Shown: one piece after another, positions 6,936-13,348 of the stretch
How the letters are laid out: each line of letters opens with the position of its first letter
Position numbering within the stretch: the stretch's first letter is position 1
Source: an uncultured Eggerthella sp.
GTDB lineage: Bacteria > Actinomycetota > Coriobacteriia > Coriobacteriales > Eggerthellaceae
Assembly (NCBI GenBank): GCA_900556585.1
Contig: USPD01000025.1
Coordinates: forward strand, 1-14,833
DNA: 14,833 bases
Direction: 5' to 3'
Notes under the pieces: model-generated
Told to the model about the DNA's origin: nothing
Database searches by the model: none
What the model saw: only the letters and a program-made list of their open reading frames with translations
Program-made: the position numbers and the translations under genes

Positions 6936-8681
6936 TTAAATATCCCATGCAGCTTGTTCGGTGTGCAGCCATTCTTCGGCTGTTTCGGACAAAGGCTTGC
7001 CAATCCAGTCAGCATACAGCTTCTGGATATCAGGGTTTTCATGCGAGAAGCGCAAGGTGTCGTTCGAGTCGAGCCTATTCAAAATGCGAGCACGCTCAGC
7101 AGCCTTTTCGGCGTTGAATTCGATAGGCTGTCCGCCGCCACCAACGCAGCCACCAGGACATGCCATGATTTCGACGAAGTCGTATTCGGCTGTGCCTGCC
7201 TCAAGCGCATCTAGCAGCTTGGCAGTGTTCTCCAACCCGCTTGCCACCGCAATGCGGATGGTCAGATCAGCAATTTCTAAAGTCTTGTCAGTCCAAGGAC
7301 GCTCAGGCGTTGCCTCGGTGGTGTCGCACGTTGCAAAGTCGGGATTCTTGCCCGTCAAGATAAACGCTGCGGTACGAAGAGCTGCTTCCATAACGCCGCC
7401 CGTGCGACCAAAAATAGTGCCCGCACCAGTGGAAGTACCCAGCGGATTATCGAATTCGATTTCTTCCAAGTTTGCGCAATCCACATTAAACATACGAAGC
7501 ATGTTGTTGAATTCACGCGTAGTCAAAACCGCATCAACATCAGCGCCGCCTTCAGTGGAAAGCTGAGGTACGTCGCACTCATATTTCTTAGCAACGCATG
7601 GCATAACAGATACCACGAACAGGCGCTTCTTGCCCGCTGCCTCCATTGGCTCTTTCAGGGTGTTCTTTACCACTGCGCCCATCATCTGATGAGGCGATTT
7701 GCTAGAAGAAAGCTGCTCTACAAACTGAGGGTAGTGCAACTTAGCGAAACGAACCCAGCCAGGGCAGCAAGATGTGAACATCGGACGCTTCTTGCCCGAA
7801 GTGAACCACTCAATAAATTCGTTGCCTTCTTCCATGATGGTAAGGTCAGCGGCGAAGTCAGTGTCGAATACGCGGTCGAATCCCAGCGCGCGAGCGGCAG
7901 CTGCCATGCGGCCTGGGGTTGCATCTTCGTGGGACAAGCCCATTACTTCGCCCCAAGCAGAACGAATTGCAGGAGCAAATTGAACGATGGCCATGGTGTC
8001 AGGATCAGCCAGCGCGCTTAGTACTTTATTAATATCGTTGCGCGCGGTAAGAGCACCTGTTGGGCAGTGCGTGATACATTGGCCGCACAGCGCGCAGCCT
8101 GCTTCGGTGATGTCCAGTCCATCGCGAACGGTAATTCCGCGGAATGCAGCAGGACCTTTGAAATCCCAAACACTGCAGTGCTGAACCTTCGCGCATTCAA
8201 CAACGCAACGGCCGCAACGGATGCACTTGCTCGCATCGCGCTGCAGAGGGAAGGTTTCGTCCCATGCTTCGAATTCGAACACGGGGTCGAAGTCAAGTTC
8301 ACCAACGTTAAGTTCGGCAGCGGTGCGCTGCAATGCGCAGGTACCCGTGCGTTCGCAGGTGGTGCATTCGCTGCGGTGACCTTCTAAGATGGTGCGCAAG
8401 TTTTCGCGACGCGCTTCAACGACGCGGGGAGTGTTGGTACGAATGGTCATGCCTTCGCGTACCGGAGTGTTGCATGCAGCGCTAAGAGCCGCGGCACCTG
8501 CGCCAGCCGCGCCCGTGCCTTCGTTTGCCTCAACAACGCAAATGCGACATGAACCAATTTCGTTCAAGTCTTTCATCCAGCACAAAGTGGGAATATGTAC
8601 TCCAGCAACATGTGCTGCATCCAGAATAGTGGAGCCTTCTTCGACTTGTACGGGTTTTCCGTCTACTGTTACGTTAAACAT
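6936..8681 (-). CDS. hydA: [FeFe]-hydrogenase catalytic subunit HydA
   Basis: HydA interconverts protons and H2 at the H-cluster. The 581-residue protein has, in order: a plant-type [2Fe-2S] domain (C34, C45, C48, C70); a His-ligated [4Fe-4S] motif (H102, C106, C109, C115); two ferredoxin [4Fe-4S] motifs (C153/156/159/163 and C196/199/202/206); and the H-cluster domain. The H-cluster motifs are TSCCPGW (C305 as the proton-relay Cys, C306 as ligand), MPCVAKK (C362) and MACPGGCVGGGGQP (C508, C512). This is the CpI-like M3 architecture. The spacing C48-x21-C70 includes an Ala/Gly-rich loop (about 53-67) longer than usual. GAAGGGGG precedes the ATG. The start overlaps the end of the upstream flavoprotein gene by 8 bp, so translation is probably coupled. 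No signal peptide, so cytoplasmic. Confidence 0.97.
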   Translation of the reverse strand: MFNVTVDGKPVQVEEGSTILDAAHVAGVHIPTLCWMKDLNEIGSCRICVVEANEGTGAAGAGAAALSAACNTPVREGMTIRTNTPRVVEARRENLRTILEGHRSECTTCERTGTCALQRTAAELNVGELDFDPVFEFEAWDETFPLQRDASKCIRCGRCVVECAKVQHCSVWDFKGPAAFRGITVRDGLDITEAGCALCGQCITHCPTGALTARNDINKVLSALADPDTMAIVQFAPAIRSAWGEVMGLSHEDATPGRMAAAARALGFDRVFDTDFAADLTIMEEGNEFIEWFTSGKKRPMFTSCCPGWVRFAKLHYPQFVEQLSSSKSPHQMMGAVVKNTLKEPMEAAGKKRLFVVSVMPCVAKKYECDVPQLSTEGGADVDAVLTTREFNNMLRMFNVDCANLEEIEFDNPLGTSTGAGTIFGRTGGVMEAALRTAAFILTGKNPDFATCDTTEATPERPWTDKTLEIADLTIRIAVASGLENTAKLLDALEAGTAEYDFVEIMACPGGCVGGGGQPIEFNAEKAAERARILNRLDSNDTLRFSHENPDIQKLYADWIGKPLSETAEEWLHTEQAAWDI

Positions 8682-10512
8682 ATTGGACTCGGCCCCCTTC
8701 CATAACGCCGCAGCCGTAGTGATCGCAGCGCAAGCAGCGACCGCATTCTTGCTGGGCTTCTTCTAAGCTCATTTCAACTTCAACAGCGTCGAAGTCATTT
8801 TTGCGTTCGCGAGCAGGACGTTCAACGATGTTCACACGTCCGCAAGCCACGCGATTATTAGGCCTTGGGGCAGGGGCGGTTACGCCACAGTCAAGTTCGT
8901 GATCAAAGCCCAGGTAGTCATCAATATTGCGAGCAGCAACCTTGCCCGCACCAATTGCCAAAATTACGGTCTTGGGACCGTTTTGACAGTCGCCGCCAAC
9001 AAATACGTTTTCTGCGGTACCGATAGACTGCAGGTATTCATCAGCTTCAAAGTAGGTGCGATCAGCTTCCATGCCGAATTCTTCGAATGGGGCCGATTCG
9101 ATTGCCTGGCCCACCGCAATAAGCACGATGTCTGCTTCAATGCGAAGCAGAGGCTTGTCAGCCTTTTGAGGCGAAGGACGTCCGCCACGAACAGGGCCAA
9201 TCATCTGAGGCTGAGTGTACAGCGCGGTGCAGTGGCCGTTTTCTACTTCAATATGGTCAGGTGCTTGCAGGGTGAGCATTTCTACGCCTTCCTGCATAGC
9301 GGAATCAATTTCTGCGCGAAGAGCGGTCATGTCGTCGATGCGGCGACGGTAAGCAATCGTTACGCTTTCGGCGCCTGCACGAACACTGGTGCGAGCGCAG
9401 TCCATAGCAACGTTGCCGCCACCGATAACAACAACTTTTTTGCCTGTGAAATCGGGGTATTCGTTGTCACCGATCTTGGTGAGCAATTCAACTGCACTCA
9501 TAACACCTTCGGCATCGGTGCCGTCCATGCGCAAGCCCTTGCCTCCCTGAGCGCCAATGGCTACATATACGGCGTCGTAGTCGGAAGCGATCTGCTTCAT
9601 TTCTTCGGTGCCTATGTGGCTTTCGTAATGAACGGTGATGTTGCCCGTGGAAAGAATGGCGCGGATGTCTTCGTCAAGACGTTCGCGAGGGAAGCGGTAG
9701 GCAGGAATGCCGTAGCGCATCATGCCACCGAGTTGTTTACGGCCTTCGAACACATGAACTTCGTGGCCCATCAAAGCGCTGAAGTAAGCGCAGGTTAAAC
9801 CAGATGGACCGCCGCCGATGATAGCAATCTTTTTGTCAGTGGGTTCGGCCGCAGTAGGAGTTGCCACTTTGTCAGCCGCCAGGTTGTCAACAGCGAACTT
9901 CTTGATGCCGCGGATATTAATAGGAGCATCAATAAGTGTGCGGCGGCAGCGTGTTTCGCAAGGATGTTCGCATACAAAAGCGCACGCAGTTGGGAAGGGG
10001 TTGTCCTTGCGGATCATGTTGATGGCGCCTGCGTAGTCACCTTCGCCAACCAAGGCGATGTAAGCAGGAACGTCAACGTGTGCTGGGCACATGGTTTCGC
10101 AAGGAACCGTTTGTGTGATGCCTTCCTGACAGGCGAACTTTGTCACGTGACTTTCGTATTCAGCAGCGAAGGTGTCCATGCCCTGCAGGAACACATCGGC
10201 TGCATGCCATCCAATAGCGCAGTCGGCCGTGTCGCGAATGACGCGTGCTTTTTTGCGCATAGTAGTTAATAAATCGGGGGTGCCTTCAAAAGCGAGTACC
10301 GATTCAAGCATTCCTTCAAGTTGGGGAATACCTTCACGGCAGGGAGTGCACTTGCCGCAGGTTTGGCAACCGCTTGCTTGCAACAGAGAAAGCTGCATTG
10401 CGACGGGGCACATTCCAGGGGGTGTTGCTTCAATACGGCGAGCGAACTCTTGCATGTAAGCGTTTTGCTTGGCATCGTCACGCGCGACTGGTGCCACGGA
10501 TAGTTTGCTCAT
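8674..10512 (-). CDS. NuoF-type Fe-S / GltD-like FAD oxidoreductase, hydrogenase partner
   Basis: A 612-residue fusion. Residues 35-125 match the C-terminal [4Fe-4S] segment of NuoF (C52, C55, C58 in TCGKCTPCREG, with distal C98), but the NuoF FMN/NADH domain is absent. Residues 126-210 form the GltD/NfnB-type Fe-S domain (C138, C142; C177, C181, C185, C189). Two nucleotide sites follow: FAD (IIGGGPSG, 231-238) and NAD(P)H (VVIGGGNVAMD, 361-371, with YRRR 388-391). The FAD-closing GGDCQNGP element is at 506-513. A C-terminal ECGRCLRCD (C590, C593, C596) adds further cysteines. The likely role is to move electrons between HydA and NAD(P)+/NAD(P)H in the cytoplasm. This matches the hydrogenases placed by HydDB in glutamate-synthase-linked group A2. 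A strong GGAGG 5 bases from the ATG fixes the start; the stop overlaps hydA. It could also be annotated as glutamate synthase small subunit, but no large subunit is nearby. Confidence 0.92.
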   Translation of the reverse strand: MSKLSVAPVARDDAKQNAYMQEFARRIEATPPGMCPVAMQLSLLQASGCQTCGKCTPCREGIPQLEGMLESVLAFEGTPDLLTTMRKKARVIRDTADCAIGWHAADVFLQGMDTFAAEYESHVTKFACQEGITQTVPCETMCPAHVDVPAYIALVGEGDYAGAINMIRKDNPFPTACAFVCEHPCETRCRRTLIDAPINIRGIKKFAVDNLAADKVATPTAAEPTDKKIAIIGGGPSGLTCAYFSALMGHEVHVFEGRKQLGGMMRYGIPAYRFPRERLDEDIRAILSTGNITVHYESHIGTEEMKQIASDYDAVYVAIGAQGGKGLRMDGTDAEGVMSAVELLTKIGDNEYPDFTGKKVVVIGGGNVAMDCARTSVRAGAESVTIAYRRRIDDMTALRAEIDSAMQEGVEMLTLQAPDHIEVENGHCTALYTQPQMIGPVRGGRPSPQKADKPLLRIEADIVLIAVGQAIESAPFEEFGMEADRTYFEADEYLQSIGTAENVFVGGDCQNGPKTVILAIGAGKVAARNIDDYLGFDHELDCGVTAPAPRPNNRVACGRVNIVERPARERKNDFDAVEVEMSLEEAQQECGRCLRCDHYGCGVMEGGRVQYV

Positions 10513-10577
10513 CCATTCCTCCTAACATGTGAACGATATGGCTGCAGCATTATTAATGTAGTTGGGCTCAGCTTGTG

Positions 10578-10619
10578 TTTATAGGCGCGGGTGGTCAGTA
10601 CTGTGATATAGCCCTGACC
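10578..10619 (-). promoter_or_regulatory. Candidate promoter/operator of the hydrogenase operon
   Basis: On the - strand TATAAA (10583-10578) could be a -10 box about 65 bases before the flavoprotein start. The -35 position is poor. An inverted repeat GGTCAG/CTGACC (10593-10598 with 10614-10619), with an internal CAGTACTG palindrome (10596-10603), covers the -35 and spacer region, as a repressor or activator site might. It does not match the Rex or FNR consensus. Confidence 0.25.
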
Positions 10620-10647
10620 CAGTCCCGACTCCCGTTACACTAATTAA

Positions 10648-10697
10648 GCTTGGCTCAGTTGGGCTTATGTTCAGTTGAGCTTGACTCGCCTGTGCTT
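10648..10697. repeat. GCTT-led degenerate 15-16-bp repeats
   Basis: Units beginning GCTT at 10648, 10663, 10679 and 10694 have spacings of 15, 16 and 15 bases. The first two share CAGTTG. A related GTTGGGCTCAGCTTG stands alone at 10561-10575. The array lies in the leader or promoter region of the hydrogenase operon, and the pitch is about one and a half helical turns. Confidence 0.4.
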
Positions 10698-10831
10698 GCG
10701 GCCTTAGTCATAAGCCACACGTGAACCAATAAGCTCGTACTACAAATGGGCTCGATGCTACAGTGTTTCGGTTAGTAGCTTCTTGCGACAGGATGCCGAC
10801 TTCGCCATGTGTCTTGTCGCGAAAAAAGCCT

Positions 10832-10852
10832 GCTTTTTATTGTATAAAAAGC
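10832..10852. repeat. AT-rich palindrome with a third complementary arm
   Basis: GCTTTTTAT (10832-10840) and ATAAAAAGC (10844-10852) form a perfect 9-bp dyad around TGT. A third arm AAAAAAGC (10822-10829) is also complementary to the middle arm. On the - strand the segment includes TATACAAT, a good -10-like sequence, about 330 bases before the flavoprotein start. It could be an operator over a distal promoter. Confidence 0.4.
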
Positions 10853-10905
10853 TTTCCGTGCTAGGCAGATTGATAAATCCAATCTAGCAGGGAATTCATT
10901 GTTAA

Positions 10906-10932
10906 AAGGCGCTAAGTTCACCTTAGCGCCTT
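10906..10932 (-). terminator. Leftward intrinsic terminator with no known gene before it
   Basis: AAGGCGCTAAG (10906-10916) pairs perfectly with CTTAGCGCCTT (10922-10932) around a 5-base loop. The T-rich tail (TTTTAACAAT) is on the - strand; the + side continues GTCGGG. It would therefore stop transcription entering from 10933-11855 on the - strand. It may insulate the hydrogenase promoter, or end a small transcript described in the findings. Confidence 0.65.
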
Positions 10933-11001
10933 GTCGGGCTAACGGTAGTAAATATCAGGTGAACGGTAATCGATACTCAAATGGTTTTCCAAACAGTTTT
11001 A

Positions 11002-11034
11002 TTAAAGGATGCTTCAGGATTCCTTTAGGATTCC
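11002..11034. repeat. Three tandem 11-bp repeats
   Basis: TTAAAGGATGC (11002-11012), TTCAGGATTCC (11013-11023) and TTTAGGATTCC (11024-11034) lie head to tail. The last two differ at one base. An 11-bp period is close to one helical turn, so the same face of DNA is presented each time. Such arrays can be protein-binding sites or simple slippage products. Confidence 0.5.
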
Positions 11035-11339
11035 AGCGCGCAACAATTCGCCTTTTGCTTTGTGCTGATATGTATAGGTGAGGTTGTTTTGAATTTATAG
11101 TCAGGGCTGCCAAATACGCAGGTAGGGTTGTCTGATGCGCCTAGGTTTAGTGCTAAATATAGTGCGTTGGTGTATTTGGAATCGAATTTTGAGCTCATCG
11201 TGTCAAATATGGTGAGTTGGGGGCATCTTGGAACGTTCTAAGCTTGAACTGCTCGACACGCTTTGTAACTATCCAGGAATTTGAGGTAACAAATACTTTT
11301 TTTGTTTATCCAAAAGCTCCGATAGCGCTTTGGATACTT

Positions 11340-11413
11340 GCCCCCAAATCGCATTATTTGGCGCGAAAGGCCGAAAAACCCACTTTAAATGCCCCCAAAT
11401 GGGGTTATTTGGC
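11340..11413. repeat. Two copies of a 23-bp element with CCAAAT-N6-ATTTGG dyads
   Basis: 11340-11362 and 11391-11413 are direct repeats with 20 of 23 bases identical. The three differences are confined to the central spacer. Each holds the perfect inverted repeat CCAAAT-N6-ATTTGG inside a shared GCCCCCAAAT...ATTTGGC frame. The 51-bp offset is about five helical turns. Conserved arms with a variable spacer are typical of dimeric regulator sites. Part-copies are at 11217-11226 (TTGGGGGCAT) and near 11500 (ATTTGGGGG). Confidence 0.6.
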
Positions 11414-11539
11414 ATAACAAGAAAACTTCCGCTTTTAAATGCTTAGGGTTGTTTAATGCAATACTGTTCATCTTGCCGACCAATGGCCAACGGCGCGAAT
11501 TTGGGGGTAATCGGTGGTCAAAAATACTGGTTTTATCCC

Positions 11540-11558
11540 AAAATATTTGCAATATTTT
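11540..11558. promoter_or_regulatory. Perfect AT palindrome, possible operator (first)
   Basis: AAAATATTTGCAATATTTT is an 8+3+8 perfect dyad about 300 bp before the CoA-transferase start. A second dyad of the same overall length starts 41 bp downstream. Confidence 0.4.
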
Positions 11559-11580
11559 ATGTTCTGTTCAAAAAAGCTAG

Positions 11581-11599
11581 TATTTTTCTCATAAAAATA
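11581..11599. promoter_or_regulatory. Perfect AT palindrome, possible operator (second)
   Basis: TATTTTTCTCATAAAAATA is a 7+5+7 perfect dyad. Its arms differ from those of the dyad at 11540-11558, but the two are four helical turns apart. It could bind a regulator or simply be an AT-rich bend. Confidence 0.35.
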
Positions 11600-11764
11600 G
11601 ACAAACATCAAGTAATGACCATCCCAACATACTTTTGTGGTCGTCATACTAGAAAGGTGATGTAATTAGCCCGACTGCACCAAAAGTAACCGAAACCGCT
11701 TTTGTTTAGCGTGTTTTCGCGGCACCAGCACTTTAGCTGCACATTTGCATTTAGCGTAAAGTGT

Positions 11765-11794
11765 TTGTACGGTATCGCATCTATTAAATATGAA
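11765..11794 (+). promoter_or_regulatory. Candidate CoA-transferase promoter
   Basis: TTGTAC (11765-11770) and TATGAA (11789-11794) are 18 bases apart and would give a leader of about 55 bases. The leader contains a small imperfect hairpin CCATCGTT/AACAATGG (11822-11840) directly before the ribosome site. An alternative pair TTGCAT/TACGGT with a 17-base spacer overlaps it. The choice is uncertain. Confidence 0.22.
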
Positions 11795-11855
11795 GCAGTT
11801 CGTTACAGCGCAGAGCGGGTTCCATCGTTAAAAACAATGGAAGGAGAAAGTCTGT

Positions 11856-13172
11856 ATGTCCACTACAGATAAACTCAATGGCTTTGGTCCTCTTGCGGGC
11901 GTTAAAGTCGTAGAGCTTTGCGAATGGGTAGCAGCTCCTGCTGCTGTACGCTGCCTTTCCGAAATGGGTGCTACTGTTATCAAAACTGAGCCCCTCCATG
12001 GTGATGCTCAGCGTACTCAGGGTCCTGGTTTCGGTTGCGAGAAGAACGATTTCGAAGATCCTACGTTCGACCTTAACAACACCAACAAGGACTTGGTAGC
12101 TATCAACCTCAAGAACGAAGAGGGCATGAAGTTTATGAAGAAGCTTCTTGCTGATGCTGACGTTTTTGTTGTTAATCTGCGCGACAAAGCTTTGAAGAAG
12201 CTCGGTCTTGATTACGAAACTATCCACGAAGAGTTCCCAGCACTCATTTGGGCTCAGATGCGTGGCTATGGTGAGTTTGGTGAGGAAAAGGATTCCCCTG
12301 GATACGACGCAGTATGTTGGGCAGCTCGCGGTGGCGTAGCTAATGTTTTCCGTGAGGCTGGCGAATCTCCTGCAATCGCTCCTCAGGCATTTGGTGACAA
12401 TAACGCTGCATGCATGTTGGCTGGCGGCATTTGTGCAGCTCTGTTCAACCGCACCCGCACTGGTGTTGGTGAAAAGGTTGTAACCAACCTTTATGCTGCT
12501 GCTATCTTCGCTGGCGACATCGGAATTTGCGCTCAGCAGTTCGGTGCTGACTATCCTAAGTCTCGTACCAACGTTCCTAATCCTTTCAACAACACCTATC
12601 GCACTGCTGACGACAAGTGGATTTACATCTGCATGCCTCAGTATGATAAGTACTATGAAATGATGATGGACATCTTCGGCTATCCAGAGCAGAAGGACAA
12701 CCCAGATACGCGCGACCTTCCTCACTTGAAGGCTTCTGGCAAGAACGTTGAAGTTATTAAGTGGCTCGAAGAGTCTTTCGCAAAGAAGGACTTCAACTAT
12801 TGGATGGATGTATTCAAGGAGAACCAGGTTCCTGCTCAGAAGTTGTTCCGCTACACGGACATCTTGAAGGATGAAGAAGCATACGTAAACGACTCACTTC
12901 GTTATGTTGAATATGACGAGTGGGGCAAGCATGCTCTGCCTATGACTCCTCTCCGCTTTGGTTCTGCTGGTGATCCTCCTGTTATCCTTGCTAAGCCTGT
13001 TGGTTATCACACCAAGGAAATCATGAAACGCTATGGCTACACCGACGAAGAGATCGCAGCAATTGAAGATCAGGGTGGTGTAGGTGTATATCATGGCGAG
13101 CCTATTCCTGATACCATCTTCAAGTCTCAGCGTCAGATTGCTGGCGAAGCTCCTTGCACTTGGGAGGACTAA
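11856..13172 (+). CDS. Class III (CaiB/BaiF family) CoA-transferase
   Basis: A 438-residue enzyme of the family that moves CoA between carboxylic acids through an aspartyl-CoA intermediate. The N-terminal GPLAGVKVVELCEWVAAPAA, the MGATVIKTE...GD stretch and the SPGYDAVCWAARGG segment are typical; D151 in SPGYD is the expected catalytic aspartate. The overall pattern is closest to carnitine, 2-hydroxyisocaproate and phenyllactate/cinnamate transferases (CaiB, HadA, FldA), but the substrate cannot be read. It is some 30 residues longer than those, mainly through an acidic C-terminal tail after about 415. AAGGAGAAAG ends 5 bases before the ATG. Codons are strongly biased (GCT, CCT, GTT, AAG, AAC), unlike the hydrogenase genes, which points to very high expression. 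A strong terminator follows and no partner dehydratase is adjacent, so it is probably monocistronic. Confidence 0.93.
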   Translation: MSTTDKLNGFGPLAGVKVVELCEWVAAPAAVRCLSEMGATVIKTEPLHGDAQRTQGPGFGCEKNDFEDPTFDLNNTNKDLVAINLKNEEGMKFMKKLLADADVFVVNLRDKALKKLGLDYETIHEEFPALIWAQMRGYGEFGEEKDSPGYDAVCWAARGGVANVFREAGESPAIAPQAFGDNNAACMLAGGICAALFNRTRTGVGEKVVTNLYAAAIFAGDIGICAQQFGADYPKSRTNVPNPFNNTYRTADDKWIYICMPQYDKYYEMMMDIFGYPEQKDNPDTRDLPHLKASGKNVEVIKWLEESFAKKDFNYWMDVFKENQVPAQKLFRYTDILKDEEAYVNDSLRYVEYDEWGKHALPMTPLRFGSAGDPPVILAKPVGYHTKEIMKRYGYTDEEIAAIEDQGGVGVYHGEPIPDTIFKSQRQIAGEAPCTWED

Positions 13173-13212
13173 GTTAAGCGTTTTAACTAAGTTACGCTTT
13201 TAGCTGAAATTG

Positions 13213-13250
13213 AAGACGGGAAGCATTTGCTTCCCGTCTTTTTTTGTTTT
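13213..13250 (+). terminator. Intrinsic terminator of the CoA-transferase gene
   Basis: AAGACGGGAAGC (13213-13224) pairs perfectly with GCTTCCCGTCTT (13229-13240) around a 4-base loop, followed by TTTTTGTTTT. It lies 40 bases beyond the stop. A GC-rich 12-bp stem with a long T tail is as strong as such elements get. Confidence 0.96.
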
Positions 13251-13289
13251 ATCTACAATCCTGCTATTGCTGCAAGACTAGGTTAGATC

Positions 13290-13319
13290 TAGGGCTATAG
13301 GAAAAAAGGGGCCTCGGAC
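13290..13319 (+). repeat. Left terminal inverted repeat of the IS
   Basis: Its reverse complement recurs at 14767-14796 with one mismatch (position 6 from the outer edge). It contains an A6 run followed by GGGGCCTCGGAC. Confidence 0.9.
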
Positions 13320-13348
13320 ATAATTCCGTGTAAAACGGGAGGTCCAAA

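Larger units (their letters stand above)
10513..11855. other. Long gene-poor, repeat-rich intergenic stretch
   Basis: About 1.34 kb between the leftward hydrogenase block and the rightward CoA-transferase with no convincing gene. It should hold the promoters of both. It contains GCTT-led repeats (10648-10697), palindromes (10593-10619, 10832-10852), a leftward terminator (10906-10932), an 11-bp tandem repeat (11002-11034), paired CCAAAT-N6-ATTTGG sites (11345-11413) and two AT palindromes (11540-11558, 11581-11599). Short open frames here lack ribosome sites or recognisable sequence. Confidence 0.6.

Noticed and set aside
6452..7214. Several + strand frames over the hydA-hydE gap
   Set aside because: They run across both flanking - strand genes and the repeats; none has a ribosome site with a plausible product.
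6961..7566. + strand frame of 201 codons inside hydA
   Set aside because: It lies opposite the H-cluster domain of HydA, whose motifs are all present on the - strand.
8899..9798. + strand frame of 299 codons inside the flavoprotein gene
   Set aside because: It is antisense to an unambiguous FAD/NAD(P) oxidoreductase; the composition is that of a complementary-strand shadow.
8674..10512. Glutamate synthase small subunit as such
   Set aside because: The NuoF-type segment and overlap with hydA point to a hydrogenase partner, and no GltB is in the window.
10596..10760. Rex or FNR site upstream of the hydrogenase operon
   Set aside because: These regulators often control hydrogenases, but no sequence here fits TTGTGA-N6-TCACAA-like or TTGAT-N4-ATCAA patterns well. 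The TTGATAAATCCAAT at 10871-10884 matches only one half.
11217..11665. Three short + strand frames before the CoA-transferase
   Set aside because: They are built from the CCAAAT repeats and AT palindromes and show no conserved motif or ribosome site.
11784..12725. Long - strand frame (313 codons) opposite the CoA-transferase
   Set aside because: It mirrors a gene with strong codon bias; the translation is rich in Ser, Cys and Leu with no domain, and it lacks a ribosome site.
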